From assembly GCA_023055425.1 (NCBI GenBank), contig JALGPY010000010.1, positions 15,101,363 through 15,165,362 of the forward strand: DNA of 64,000 nucleotides, in the 5' to 3' direction. Positions 1 to 12,384 of the stretch are shown one piece after another (position 1 is the first letter of the stretch; every line of letters begins with the position of its first letter). The position numbers and the translations under genes were made by a program. The notes below the pieces were generated by a model. The model was not told the origin of the DNA. It made no database searches and saw only the letters and a program-made list of their open reading frames with translations. This DNA is from Linanthus parryae (lineage: Eukaryota; Streptophyta; Magnoliopsida; Ericales; Polemoniaceae).

Positions 1-40
1 GTTACAAGAAGATAAGATGGCAGCTTGCGGTTTCTTTTAG
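1..40 (+). pseudogene. 3' tip of RNase H-like (LINE-type) relic
   Basis: The last 12 codons and the TAG stop (38-40) of the RNase H-like relic whose larger part lies at 63324-63757. Only the tail, ending in residues ACGFF, is present because the window begins here. No function can be assigned to this piece alone. Confidence 0.7.
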
Positions 41-283
41 TATGTATAAAATTGGCAGCAAAATGTTTTTGGCTCTAACGGGTTTGTTGTTAACTTTGTT
101 GTTGAAGTTGGAGCTTAAAATATGACATGTTAAAAGTATACTTTTCTAATAAGTTTGTAGTTTTCTAAATGTAAAATTTTTAGCTTCGATTAAAATGTGT
201 TTCCAACAAAACCACTTTCTAACTAAAAACACCTTCAACCAAGGTTCAGCTGGTATTAACAATTGAACCTTTTATCCAAGGCA
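1..283. repeat. Terminal direct repeat of the window (left copy)
   Basis: Bases 1-283 match bases 63718-64000 with no mismatch when compared line by line. The copy contains the last codons and stop of an RNase H-like relic followed by noncoding DNA. The offset between copies is 63,717 bp. This could be a recent large tandem duplication, a circular molecule, or an assembly overlap; the sequence alone cannot decide. Confidence 0.97.
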
Positions 284-544
284 TCAATTATACCATATGT
301 CGATAGACCTTAAAAATAGATTTAACGTCATTCTGTTAATCCTTCTATGAAGGATTATGCAATCCAATTTAGTAAAAAAGGTGTTGTGCTTAAATTCATT
401 CGGCACACACAACAAAACCAGAAAACAAAAAACAAAAATTGTAAAACAACATTTTGATGGTAACAAGTATCACATTTTCTGACCTCTCTGTTTTGCAGGT
501 TGAGCTGGAGCGTGACTGGATCACGGAGTAGTTGCTAAATAGTA

Positions 545-804
545 CTACCTCCGTTTCGTCTGTTTCGTGTGCGTTTGACTTTTTAACCCGTAACTGAGTC
601 ACTTTGACTTGGTGATTTGGGTACCAAAACGATGTAATTTTTTAACAATTGTTTTATGGTATTTTAGAATAAACTTTCCTCTATTACGCCATGCAAAGAT
701 TACCAAATTCTTGTATCGTTTTGCTAATCAAATCACCGGATGAAAGTAACCCAGTGAATAGTGTCAAAAAGTGAAGTAGGCTGAAACAGGTGAAACAGAG
801 GTAG
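545..804. mobile_element. Stowaway-like MITE (Tc1/mariner type)
   Basis: A 260-bp noncoding element. Its ends are inverted repeats: CTACCTCCGTTTC at the left, and GAAACAGAGGTAG at the right, which is the complement with one change. A TA dinucleotide flanks each side (543-544 and 805-806), as expected for mariner-type insertion. The CTxCCTCCGT start is the Stowaway signature. It has no coding capacity and would have been moved by a mariner transposase supplied in trans. Similarity between the arms continues weakly inward. Confidence 0.85.
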
Positions 805-806
805 TA

Positions 807-1282
807 TGTTGTTAGCTTCACAATTGTTTTTTGATGTTTTATAATGTTTTAGTTGAACTGCAATATTTTACAAAAATTGACATTTTCAACGAGTTGGTGA
901 ATCTTTCTAAACAATTCAGTCATGTACCAGTATTTCGGACATTTGTTGACAGTGAATATAGTTAGCCCCTGGTTGTATTATTAACGTCCACAACTTCATA
1001 AAGAACCAAAAAGAGAGATACAAACATCATTTTCTAAAATTCAGGGGAACCAACTACCAACAATGGTCATCTAATGTAATAACAATACTACCACAAGGGC
1101 AATTTGTCATCGATAACTTCCAGGGAACTCTGAACGTCTAAAAGGTCTACTCACCTTCACCTTCATTGAGTTATTTGAATGCACCATTGCTTCTAATCCC
1201 TTCATTGTGCTGTTTTTGTAGTTTGTTTATATGAATCTAGTTTCCATACAATGTATGAAATGTGAATCCATGATGAAAGAAT
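807..1282. other. Intergenic, no gene seen
   Basis: AT-rich sequence between the MITE and the solo LTR. I see no reading frame with recognisable similarity and no RNA gene. Confidence 0.6.
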
Positions 1283-2685
1283 TGTAGGTTTTTGATACGG
1301 ATTGCACAGCGGAAAAACAATAAATTGATTCAGTTCATGACCCTCCATGAATCGAAGATCTGGCATCATAGCGATGGTAAGGGATATATAGTTTGGGTAC
1401 CTTGTTGGTCTGAATTGATCACTTTACATAGAATAGTGTCCACGTCTCTATGAATATCCACACCTAGGATTGCACTGGAATCCTTCTAAGGTCTTTGTGC
1501 TAGCAACAGAAGAAGGAGGAAGTAGAATATCACGCAAACGGGACACAAAAGGGGTCGCACGCCTCACGAGGCTAACGGTGAGGGAAGGGCGGACGGGGGG
1601 TTTCAGCCCTCTTGTCTTGCTCTCTCCTTGCTTTGTTCTCTCTCAATTTTGAACACACTTATCAGAATATAATCTATGATTTCCCTTATATAGTTAATAA
1701 CTCCTTATTAACTACATATTAGCCCCAATACTAATCATGTCCATACACGGATTAGTCCACCTTGCAAACTAGTCCTACTAAGTTTTCTTGTGGTTGTGTA
1801 TTGATACTTATATTTAATTAGTCCTACTAATTAATCCCAAATTCTAATTTAATCCATAGGGTGTGTGACCCCATAGGTTTCTAGTTAGTTGGTAGTAACA
1901 ATTACTAACATAGAGCGGTGTCTAGCAACACATCTATGCCACATAACTAATAGAAATAGTCAATGATCCGACAAACCTTGTGACCAATGTTAACGTATTG
2001 TATTATCCCTTTGTATCCATATCTGGATTGGACACGAGATATAAATGTCACACTCGTATATCCAATCCATAGTTTCTCGATCCTGGGAATAGTCATATCC
2101 ATGCAGATAACATCAATATCCCATATTGATTTATCTGAGTCATGCCAGACATTCTATAAGCACTGCCCCTCGAGCGGCCATGGATATTTGCTCCTTTATG
2201 TGGGAGGGACAAATCCTCTCTACATCACTACCATTTAAGCTTGATTCCTTTTATGTCTAATAAACACCGTTATTGCTACCCAGTTACGGTGTAGTGTTTG
2301 ATATCATCAAAATATAATATTCCGCAACTAGAGTATCCAGTGACTTCAAGTATAAGGACCAAAATACCATTGTCACAACGAGAAGCACTTGTGATGCTAA
2401 CATAATTAGTGTAGCCTTCTCGTGGTAGGTCAATCCAGTATGCCATTATCATATAATACATACCCATATGTTAGAATTGAAATCTCCATATCAGTCTACC
2501 CACATACTCGTCTATAGTGATCGTCCTATTAATCAATATAACGACTTGCGATATTTAAAATAAACAACAATTGTAATCTAAGGACTTCATTATATTAAAT
2601 ATCTCAATAAATTATATAATGATTACTCTAGCCAAAAATAATGTTCATACTAAATAAGATTTCCTCTGGGAAATCTATTACAACA
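1283..2685 (-). mobile_element. Solo LTR of a Ty1/copia element
   Basis: A 1403-bp complete LTR in minus orientation, starting TGTAGG and ending TACAACA on the plus strand, so it reads TGTTG...CTACA on its own strand. It is homologous along its length to the LTRs at 26277-27684 and 38500-39897. No internal coding region is attached. The flanks are AGAAT (1278-1282) and CGAAT (2686-2690), a 4/5 match consistent with an aged 5-bp target-site duplication. A solo LTR with a preserved duplication is the usual product of recombination between the two LTRs of one element. The apparent ORF at 1987-2238 is LTR sequence read by chance. Confidence 0.88.
1684..1693 (-). promoter_or_regulatory. TATA box of the solo LTR
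   Basis: Reads CTATATAAGG on the minus strand. The same position in other LTRs of this family carries CTATATAAAG. It would be the core of the LTR promoter, directing transcription leftwards. Confidence 0.5.
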
Positions 2686-2690
2686 CGAAT

Positions 2691-3830
2691 TTCATTGTTC
2701 AACTTTAACTTCCAATGCACTAACCGAAAAATCTGCATATTACGTTTACTCGCTCTTATCCCATGCGTCAACTCTACTTCATTCTCTTCACTTATCTTTG
2801 TTTGGTACAATATGATATTTTGTGCCTGTCACTTGATTAGTTATCGTTAAAAACTTCATTAGTATTACCCAATCTTGGATTTGTGAATATTCAATGTTGG
2901 AAAAAAAATTCATACACCTATTTTAATTAATTAGTCACTGTTAGAAACTGCATCACTACCAATTTCATTTTATCCCGTACTGCTATAAGAATATAAACAA
3001 ATAATTCTTGCTTACTACTTCAATAGTTATCGTATCAAAGTTCCGCATTATGAATCACTAGCTCAATTACTATCAACCAATGGAACAACAAACTGTTATT
3101 TAATTTTTTAAAAGTTCATTCTTTCTAAATCTTCAATATATTATTCAAACAAAGTAAGACGTTTATCGTACTAATTGCTGCCACAATTTACCTACTAATG
3201 TTTCTCTGAATTTGTCTTCATTTCTTACGTACTGCTGATATATATTTATGTTTTAATACCTTCATTAACATTTTGGTCTACCACCAAATTCAAGTTACAG
3301 TTTATTAATCCTTGCCAATGCGCCTTCTAATTTCCTATTTTGAAAACAGCGTAATAGTTGTTCTAGAGGATTTAGATATTCATAAATTCAAGATTCAAGA
3401 TTTTTTGAAGGTTAAAGCTATCAAATTTTGCAGACCACTATATCTTCACCCAATGGAAATGGTGCGAAGCTTCTACAGACTTCATGACCCCATGTCAATA
3501 GCCAATGATAGGGTGGTAAGACTCTCATCCAATTTTTCTCACAGAGTTCAAATACACATTCAAAATCCAACAATTTTCTACTGGCATTTGCTAATGTGTA
3601 ATCAAAAAAATATATGTGGAATTAGCAGTTGGGTTAAATAAGTCCCAAAAAAACATTAAATTTTGTTTATTGGTGATTCTGGCTTTTCATGTTAAGTTTT
3701 AACTAACCAGTATTCCAGGGTTCTTATACAAACCCAAGTAACAGAAAAATAGATGTGAATATTACACAAATGCTGACTTGCATTGGTATGTATGTCTTTT
3801 TCTCAATATTACATAATTGTCGTGAATGCA
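2691..3830. other. AT-rich DNA upstream of the B3 relic
   Basis: No convincing gene. An open stretch at 3312-3641 has no family I recognise and no coding-like composition. The segment probably includes decayed introns or promoter of the adjacent B3 gene. Confidence 0.4.
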
Positions 3831-3837
3831 GAGGTTG

Positions 3838-4530
3838 CCACCCAATTCGTTCGTTTCCATGGACATGAGTTACAAGACGTTGCTCGTCTCCAAGTTCCAA
3901 ATGGCGTTCCGTGGAATATCCAACTCTTACGTTCAGGCAACAACGTGTACTTTGGTAACGTCTGGCAAGAGTTTGCCAACCGGTATAACATAGGGCGGTT
4001 GTACTTCATCCTCTTCGAACATGAAGGTAATGGGAGCTTCAAATTAGGTATAATGCACTGAGGCTGCACTAAATTTACTACTCCTCTTTTGCTTCCCAAA
4101 ATGCTGCACATATCTAAGATGACGAAGAAGCTGTCGTAGTTATTTCTTGTGATGAATCAGATGCTCTTGAGAAAGCCAATGCCTTCATAATAGTTAACCC
4201 ATCATTTACTGTAGAAATCACGAAATCTCACGTGAATCCTCGACGTGGTTTGGTAATGTTCTTCTTTAATCGGTTTCCTTACACATTAATTTTACAAAGA
4301 AGTCAATAATTTCAAATTTTTACATAACATACATGTTACATTAACGCGAAAGCATATCGCTGAAGCAAAGAACTACGTTGAAATAGAGGTTGCAACGGGC
4401 AATATGAACTGGGAGGTTTGTTGCAGTTTCCTGCTACCAGATAATCCACTAAAGCAACGCATCTGTTGGTACCCTTTCATAGAGCACAGCGGAATGAACA
4501 TTGGGGATGCTTGTGTCGGCTGTGTTTAAA
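3838..4530 (+). pseudogene. Degenerate REM/VRN1-like gene with two B3 DNA-binding domains
   Basis: B3 domains are plant-specific DNA-binding folds. The first is readable at 3838-4058: QFVRFHGHELQDVA, a VPNG turn, a WxxxL strand, then GNVWQEFANRYNI and YFILFEHEGNGSFKLGI, the conserved B3 order. A linker rich in D and E (about 4110-4180) leads to a second domain, with FTVEITKSHV at about 4205-4234. A likely intron starting near 4255 (GTAATG) splits it. The rest, 4343-4527, contains ICWYPFIEHSGMNIGDAC, the domain's terminal helix-strand motif. A TGA after the first domain and frame changes in the linker break the gene, so I call it a pseudogene. A second copy of the same architecture is at 61432-62147. 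Confidence 0.75.
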
Positions 4531-5650
4531 AAAAATGCATTTCCCTAGAAAATGTGTGAAAAATCTGGAAATATGTATTGTTTAAACTGCAAAACTCATA
4601 AGTGGCTTCTAAAATTCATTACACAATAGCTTGATGCATCATGTTTTTGATAATAGGATTATGTTTTGCTTTACTTATATCACATTTTCGTTATCTATCT
4701 CAAAAATGTTAAATAGCAGTCACATACAATGTTCATTACTAAATGGTGCACAATTTTACTATTTGCTAGAATTCGTATCATTCCATAACCATTCTATTAC
4801 TCATTAACCTCCACTAGCACCACTAAATCCATCATGCCCCTCTTGCATGTATTTAAAGCTGCAACATCTAAAAGAATTCCACTATCCCCATCTCCTGAAA
4901 GTTCAAAAATTGGCAAAAATATACTATTCAAAGAAGCCAGCCATTAACACATTTCAATCGAGCTATACATACATGCTCTCATCCTTTCTCCTCAAACTGC
5001 AAGTCCACTAAATATGGCATCCCCAAATGATTGAGATGGAGATTTAATGAATCAAGTGTCACTTCCAGTAAGTAGAGTGCCAGGGTGGACATTTGTCAAG
5101 AGAGTCGAACAAGTGATTTCAAACAATTGGGGCATCGCTTTGCCTCTGATTCCTTCTCCAACATCACAGCTAGCTAAAACTATGATCCATTTGACAGATT
5201 AAGCGGGAAGAACCTTCGATCATTGGAAGCCTAACTCTCACAAGAGCAATATAGTTGAACCAACAGACAAATCAACACATTGACGACTCAAGAAGATGCT
5301 AAATTCGAGACCATATGTCTTCAAAATCAGGAGGTGCTTCATGTGGTTCCACAATTGAGAAAATATCTAATGTACATTCGCTCAGTTTCCATAAGCAGTG
5401 GAAGGCACAAAACAACTTTACATGGAAGGAACAAAGGCGACATTGCTAATTCACTACTCTAAAATACTGGAATCTTCCCAAGGGGGACACATACATACCA
5501 TTATGCAGAAAATGGATTCGTTAGAAACAGGAGGGAACCAGAAGCAGATTATAGAAAACAAAGAAATCGAAATTGCACTTGCAAGAATGGCTGATAAGGA
5601 GACAATATACCGTAACTACCCCATAAAGTTTTATCCTGTGGAATAGCTAG
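4531..5650. other. Uncharacterised region, possibly the 5' part of a LINE relic
   Basis: Contains short open stretches (for example 5280-5646) in the same strand and just upstream of the LINE endonuclease relic. They could be decayed ORF1 or ORF2 leader of that element. I recognise no domain in them. Confidence 0.3.
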
Positions 5651-5654
5651 AATG

Positions 5655-5902
5655 CTGAGACCCCTCTATTCAGAAGCAACTTCAAACATTTAATTTCTCT
5701 CAATGGACCGTGTATCATAGCAGTTATCGAGACAAACATCTATGGTGAAACTGCTAGGATCTGTGCATCACTTGGCTTCGACAGGGGCTTTGTTGCAGAT
5801 CCAGCAGATATTCAGGAGGAATATGGTTATTACGGGATAGTAATGAAGTCGAATGTGATATCATTCCTATTTCGCAACAGGACACTCATATCTCAATTCA
5901 GG
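5655..5902 (+). pseudogene. LINE ORF2 endonuclease (EEP family) N-terminal relic
   Basis: Translates with one frameshift into the beginning of a plant LINE apurinic-type endonuclease. IIAVIETNIYGETARICASLGF corresponds to the family's conserved 'xxxETK' strand carrying the metal-binding glutamate. It is followed in another frame (from about 5812) by SGGIWLLRDSNEVECDII, the conserved SGGIWLLW block. The frameshift falls near 5810. No reverse transcriptase follows before the minus-strand LINE begins at about 6121. This is a separate, older LINE fragment in the opposite orientation to its neighbour. Confidence 0.65.
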
Positions 5903-6152
5903 TATTTTAACTTAAGTGTCGTACTATATTACATCTTTATAATATGTTTGTGATTGCTTTTTCCATTTTATTACTGATAGCATGATTCTGTTAACATATT
6001 ATCGCAATACAGGCATGCATGATGTAGCTTACTAGGACAGCCATCAAAGAACAATGTCCTACATTTTACAGTTACAAGAATATCATGTATTGAGGTAATT
6101 CATCTCATGTTGTGCAATTACATGTTTTTTTGAGAAAAAGCTTGTCTTTTAT

Positions 6153-9100
6153 TTAGATACGGGCTTTATCATTAGCCCAAACAGAGTACAATCTTTCAGG
6201 GCAGCTTATAGCCCAATAGTGCATTACATCAAGGCCCATGCCCAGTTTCGCCAAATTATGGGCTAATAAGTTAGCCTGATTCCTACACCAACAAACCCTA
6301 GACTTATAAAATACATTACGCCTTAAAGAGAGACATTTCAACAAGCTCTCTCTCTCTCGGAGCTTCCAAACGGCGCCTCAGCACTGAGACGATGAACCAA
6401 CGATCTATTGTCACTTTCAATTTCCAGAGAGCAAAATCCTCTACTAACGGCTCCATCCATGGCATAAATGATGGAGTAAGTTTCGGCCAAGAATGAATCA
6501 AAGGTGAATCTGATGGGAAAAGCCATCGCCAGAACGAAGTTTCCCTCAGAGTATCGAACAACAGCTCCGCCTCCAGATCGATTTTCTTTGAGATAGATGG
6601 AGGCATCTACGTTCATCTTTAACTTCCCCGGAGCCGGAGGAGTCCATCTGACAGTTCCTAATTCTTCTTCTGTACCTGCATGCACCGATCTAAAGACCAA
6701 GATAAGTATTTCCCAAAAATTCTTCATTTGTAGTATGTGAATTCGATAAAATTTCATGAAAATCTTTATGTTCATCAGAGAATACTCTTTTGTTTCGCTC
6801 TAACCAGATACCCCACATCAGATGGCTGATAATTTGGAGATTTTCTTGTGTAGGTCATGAAGATATTTTTGAAACGATGTTTAAAAGGAAGGTCAGAGGG
6901 TACAATAGCAAAGTCTAGCAAAGGGGACTGGAAGATTTGTTTGGACCAGGGGCAACCAAAGAACAGGTAGTTTTCAGTCTCTTCCAAATGTTGACAAAGC
7001 ACACAAGGTGTGGGTAAGTGAATCCCTTTCTTTACCGAGTTAGTCTTAACAACAAGGCAGTGATTGAAAGTCTTCCCCACAAAAATCTTAATTTTACCCG
7101 GAATATTGAGATTCCAGACTTTGTTTGTACTGGAACAAGCAAAATTGAGATTATTTTCTGTGAATAAGATGGAAGAAGCCACATAGTAGGCTGATTTAAC
7201 TGTGTCCCACCATAAAGTGTAGAAGACCAGATGAAGTTGTCAGTGAGAAGGGGATTACATAAGCGAATATTTAAAATTGCATTAGATTCCTCTTCAGCAA
7301 AATTAGAAGTAAATTTTGCTGGAATCCCAGGTATGGTAAGTTTTAATAAGATCAGAAACAGTGGAATTCAAGGGAAGGGTTGGGTAGCTATAGGGTTTGC
7401 GGCCCAAACCTATGGGAATCCATCTGTGGTGGTAAATAAGGGTGTTACGACCATTACCTATACCCTGTTTGACACCTTGGAAATCAATGTCGCAAGATTC
7501 AATAAGAGCTTTCCAAATATAGGAAGATTTGTTTTAATTGAAATGATGTCAGAATGATTAAAATACTTTCCTTTAAGAACTCTAGAAAACAAAGAATCTG
7601 GATATTTCAAAATACGCCAATTTTTTTTGCCTAATAGGGCAAGATTGAAATCATACATATATCTAAATCCTAGACACCCCATTAGTTCAGAATTGCACAA
7701 ACTTCCCCAATTTTTCCAATAAATAGAATGTTTGTCAAGGTTGTTTGTCCACCAGAATTTAGCCAAAATGTTCTGAATTTCTTTATAGAAAGAAATTGGG
7801 AGTTTGTAAGTAGACATAAGATAAGTAGGGATGGATTGGCTCACAGATTTGATAAGAACTTCCTTATCGGCGGGTGAGAGAAGTTTTTCTTTATAACCCA
7901 AAATTTGGTTCCAGATTTTGTTCTTTTATACCTTGGAAAGTAACAATTTTGTTTCTACCAACAAGAATTGGAAGGCCCAAATATTTATCATGATTATTGT
8001 TTACAGGAATATTTAGAATTTGGGTGATATCGTGCTTAATATGGTTAGGAACACGGGGACCGAAAACGATTGAAGATTTAAATTTGTTAATTAATTGTCC
8101 CGAGGCAGCACAATATTGATAGAAGATTGAATTTCGAGTGATAGCATTTGTGGAAGAGGATCTAGCAAAAAAGATGCTATCATCGACAAATTAAAGATGA
8201 GTGACACGGGGGGGGGGGGGAACCTTGTCCCGCTTTGACACCTTCTAAAACTCTATCATTAACCGATTGGTGGATAATACTTGAAAGGCCTTCGGTACAA
8301 ATAAGAAATAAGTAGGGACTCAAAGGATCCCCTTGACGAAGACCCCTAGAAGGGGTAAAACTGTCGCTTTTTTGGCCGTTAATAAGAATGGTAAAAGAGA
8401 CCGAGGTCACGCAAAGCATAATTTTCTCAACAAAGGAAGTAGGAAAGCCCAATTTAGTAAAGATAAGTCTTAAAAAAGACCATTCAATGCGATAGTCTGT
8501 GAAATTTTTAGGGCTTTTGCATTTAGGGATTAATGCAATGCAAGTGTCATTAATAGCAAAGATGTCACCACCATTATTTAGAAAATCAAGACACATGGAA
8601 ATGACGTCATTACCAATAATAGGCCAATAAGTATTGTAAAAGATAGCAGGTAAACCGTCAGGTCCAGGGGCTTTAAGTGGTCCTATGGACTGTAAAGCAT
8701 CTAACATGTTCGGTAGAAGGTTTTAAGAGCTTCTTAGCCACATAAGTAGTAATTTTAATAGGAACAGAATCTATAGTTTGGTAGAGGTTGATATCGGAGG
8801 AAGTTAAATGATCTTTGTAGAAATTCACAAAACAACTTTTAATATCATTAATATTATGAAAAGTAATGTCATTAGCATCAGTAATAGAAGAAATAGTATT
8901 TTTTACGTTTGCGGTCCGAAGCGTGTTTGTGAAAAAACATGGTATTACGGTCACCTCCCTTCAACCAATTTACACGAGATTTTGTTTCCACAAGAGCTCT
9001 TCATTAGAAATAAGTTTTTGCAATTGAGTTGACACAAGTTTTCTTTGTTTCAGGTTATAAGCATTCGGCTGTTTGGAAGATAAAAAAGAAAGCCGTTTCA

Positions 9101-10009
9101 ACAAAGTAGTCTTCTCCCTTTTACTGTTAATGTAATTTTTGTGACCCCATTTGCGAATGTATTTAACAGTAGAATTTTTCTTATGTAAAAAAGACTGTAA
9201 ATAATTAGCATTAGGATTTAGGTTAGGCCAAACCTGATGGACAATGTATGTGCACTCCGAGTATCGAGTCCAACCGGCTTGAAAGTGGAAGCGTCGACCA
9301 GTTGGATGAAAATGAGGCCCAGCCGATGTTGAGACAAGCACTGGTAAGTGGTCTGATCCCACTGTCTCGATTACTTCGACTGAGTTATTCGGGTGTTCGA
9401 CGCGACAGTTCTGTCTAAACTTTCCTGAACCGAGAAGGGGTGTTCACGACCATTCCACCAGGTAAAGGATTCCCCTTTAAATCCCAGATCACAAAGATAA
9501 CAGTCCGCAAGAGCATCAACAAATGCATTAATCTGACCCCAACTGCGGAAATTCCAACCTCGTTTTTCGGAACCCGTTGTAATTGTGTTGAAATCACCAA
9601 CAACTAACCACAGGTGTGAAGAACCAGGGTTGAGGCGACGAAGAAAATCCCAAGAAAAATGTCGATATATAGCAATAGGATCACCATACAAACCGGTAAA
9701 AAAGTAAGGTAACGAATTTGGTTCTGGTGGCCGTACAAAACAATGGATGTGGTATTTAGTAGAAGAAAGGATTTGGACGTCCACATCCGCAGTCCAAAGA
9801 AAACTTAAACCGCCCCCAAGACCAACATGAGGCTCATGCCAACCCTTACAATAACCCAATTTAAAACGAACTGAATATGCTTTTGGGATCGTAAGTTTAG
9901 TTTCCATAAGGAATAAGATATCAGGCCGACTATCCCTCACTAGGGAGTTGAGGGTTTGGAACGCCGAGGCACTCCTCAGACTTCGGACGTTCCAACTGAA
10001 GATTAACAT
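6153..10009 (-). pseudogene. LINE ORF2: endonuclease, reverse transcriptase, zinc domain, RNase H
   Basis: ORF2 would nick the target DNA and copy the element RNA in place. Domains are seen in order on the minus strand. The endonuclease (10009-9300) has FSWNVRSL at its start, FLMETKL, GDFNTI and GSDHLPV. The reverse transcriptase (about 8760-8100) has LKAPGPDGLP, ALIPKCKSP and RGLRQGDPLSPYLF, with the catalytic FVDDS just past the 13-G run near 8187. A zf-RVT-like region follows (7901-6775, with CVLCQHLEETENYLFFGCPW). The RNase H (6630-6153) has NVDAS, an AETYS glutamate, ESDNRSLV and a C-terminal RNQANLLAHNLAK. The start at 10009 gives the usual ORF2 N-terminus. At least five frame changes break it. 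Confidence 0.9.
8208..8220. repeat. 13-G homopolymer inside the LINE reverse transcriptase
   Basis: An unbroken run of 13 G on the plus strand, immediately before the catalytic FVDDS codons in the minus-strand reading. It puts the upstream and downstream parts of the reverse transcriptase out of frame. It may be a true slippage mutation or a sequencing or assembly error. Confidence 0.9.
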
Positions 10010-10242
10010 GATGGTCGGCAGGGCGGATTTCCACCAGCCTCTTCCTATTGGGTGGAGAGAGAAATGTCTCGGTCTCCTTTGTGTTTTTTAACTCCATCCT
10101 CTGAATCATCACCAAGACTGCGTTTACCACCAACTGCTGCAATATCTTTAGTCACATTAATTCCACTTCCCCTAGAAATCAGTAAAAAATCTTCTTCAGT
10201 GTATTCATCATCACCATCACTAACAGATGAATCATTCTTGGC

Positions 10243-11244
10243 TTAGTTAAGAAGTTCCAAATCTGATTCTTTCTCCATTTGTCGTAACATAAACTGTCCT
10301 TCATCTGAATCTGGATCAATTTCTTCGTCACTGTCCTCAGCACTGCTAGCCGTGTATTCGGTATTAGCATCTAGCTGCGGTGTTGTTGTGCGGGGGATAT
10401 GACACTTCGGTGGGATCGTAAACGGACCAAAGGCTGAAGTGGGGTCAGAACTATAAACCAAAACATAACCCATCATGGGTGTTGCAGTCATCCAGTGGCC
10501 ATAGTTTTGTGGGATCTGATCTAGGTGTATTTCCAAGTTGGTAACTTCCTCACATTCACGCATTTCATGCCCATCCGTCTGCAGAATTTGCATAAACTCG
10601 GAAGCTTCTCGTATTTCAGAAGCACCCATTCAGAACGATCCCCAAGGAGAGTAAACAAACAGGCACACATCAATGGCTCGGCAGTTCGCACCTTAACCTT
10701 AACGTGAATGCATTTTCCGACGAGAATATTGTGTGTAGGAACCACCTCTTCGGGATACCGTCCCATAATCGACCCAATGACCTTACCAGCCTTCTCGTTA
10801 TAGCAGTTTGGAGAAAAGGTTCCAGATTTGAACCCAGAGATGCGCTTCGTTGTACAAACATTCTCTCATCCGTTTCCATGGAAACCACTGTTCCATCGCA
10901 ATCATGGAGCCTCTGTAAAACCATGGTTGCGTATCGAGAATTGACTTAAATTGCTCTTCCCTCTCAAAAACAAATTGGTAGATGTTATTCCCTAGGGGAA
11001 CCACATGAAAACCTATGGGGTCATCCCAAGATTTGGACATCACATTTTTTATATTACCGAAATTAACATTTTTGGTAGTAATGATCTTACCAAAAATGCT
11101 TTTTCGGCATTCGGCTTGACCTTCAACCAAAGCTTCCACTGGAATGGTGACTCCCTGTTTTTCCTTTGCCGTGAGATTTAGAGTGTACAACATCTTGGTA
11201 ATTTTGGAAGAGAGAGTAGGTTTCTTTGCTGTTTTCGGAGGCAT
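10243..11244 (-). pseudogene. LINE ORF1: DUF4283 plus CCHC zinc knuckle
   Basis: ORF1 of plant LINEs is an RNA-binding protein that packages the element RNA. The frame opens at the ATG complementary to 11242-11244 (MPPKTAKKPTL). It shows the DUF4283 pattern, including QFVFEREEQF, LDTQPWFYRGSMIAMEQW and HLWVQIWNL. After a frameshift near 10800 the knuckle region follows with LPSLCKFCRRMG, and after another shift with GHEMREC, together a CX2CX4HX4C-like knuckle. An acidic serine-rich tail ends near 10243. The frameshifts mean no functional product. Confidence 0.82.
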
Positions 11245-11693
11245 GATTTTGGAGTGGTTTGCAGAACTTAGTGGATAGAATATTATAGTTGTAGGATGAA
11301 AGCCCAGAATGGCCAAAAACATAGTGCCTGTAGCGCAAAAATAGACAGTAAAATTGCCGGTAACTGACACGTAATCGCTGGACAACCGTTAAAAACTTTT
11401 GTAAAATCAAGAACAGGCGGAAGTTACCTCCTTCGGAAGGAGATAACTGAAAACGGAGAAAACAGAAAAGCAAAGGACCTTGATGACGTGGATGAGAGAG
11501 GGCATAGCCAAATTTTGGAAAAACGGTTATAACACTCCTGCAATTACTTTGTGCAATTATCTTTTTAGTTATTGTAATGAATGGAACATTTTTTCAATTC
11601 AAAGTATTAGTATGTGATCAGGTTTCCGTTTCTTCCCTTAATACTTACATCATACAATATTATTCTTCAAACGCCTAGCGGTGTTGTTGCAGT

Positions 11694-12384
11694 TAGGGGT
11701 GCAACTTGGACGGGTTGAACCCGACCAACCCGAACCCAACCCGGAGTAAAGTCGGGCTTGGGCACACGTTATGAGTAATTTGGACGGGCTCGGGCAAAAA
11801 TTCTCAACCCGAATTACAATTAGGGTCGGGCTTGGGTAGGAATGTTTGACGATGGGCTAGCCCGAATTGCCCGATTTGTGCACTCATTACACATAAATTT
11901 AATATTGAAATGTTATATTTGGAGAGTATTATATAGCATATTTATCAAGAATCTATTATTATTCTATTAATTATTAGTGATATTTTTATTTGCATTTATG
12001 TTCTTAACTAATAGTTTTTTTTCACAAAATATTTACTATTATCTTGTATAAATGAAAAAAAAATCACTCTAACAATAATTATTTTTTAGCCTTAAAAAAT
12101 TGGAGTGTCTACATTCGGTATATATTTTTATATGTAAGTTATTAACTTAACTTCGAGGGGACAATTAAAACTGAGTTTAATGTGATAATTATGTTAATTT
12201 ATTTAGTTTAATAGGCCAGCCCGAATTCAACCCGAACCCGAATTTGTTTGTTCGAATTTGGGCTTGGACGGGTGTGCAATACTCCTAATCCGGGCTGGAC
12301 TGGACTTGGGCAACCCCGACCGAACTCGGGCTTGGGCTTGGACAAGGGTGTCAACCCGCCCAGCCCGTCCGAGTTGCAGTCCTA
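11694..12384. mobile_element. hAT-like non-autonomous element upstream of the cyclin gene
   Basis: A 691-bp noncoding element. Its ends are inverted: TAGGGGTGCAACTTGGACGG at the left and the near-complement at the right (complement starts TAGGACTGCAACTCGGACGG). Eight-bp flanks GTTGCAGT (11686-11693) and GTTGCAGC (12385-12392) match at 7 of 8, the target duplication size of hAT elements. The ends are rich in CCCGA/TCGGG words that pair with each other, and the middle is AT-rich. There is no transposase. It sits about 430 bp before the cyclin start codon and may affect that promoter. Confidence 0.8.

Larger units (their letters stand above)
6121..11548 (-). mobile_element. Nearly full-length non-LTR retrotransposon (plant L1-type LINE)
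   Basis: A 5.4-kb element reading right to left with ORF1 (10243-11244) then ORF2 (6153-10009). The plus strand begins with a short T run (6125-6131), the complement of a poly-A tail. The 11-bp sequence TTGTGCAATTA occurs at 6110-6120 and again at 11549-11559, exactly where a target-site duplication should be. Multiple frameshifts, including one at a 13-G run (8208-8220), make it inactive. The length and ORF order suggest little or no 5' truncation, which is uncommon for LINEs. Confidence 0.88.

Noticed and set aside
3312..3641. 109-codon frame upstream of the first B3 relic
   Set aside because: No recognisable domain, AT-driven composition, and no supporting splice or leader signals.
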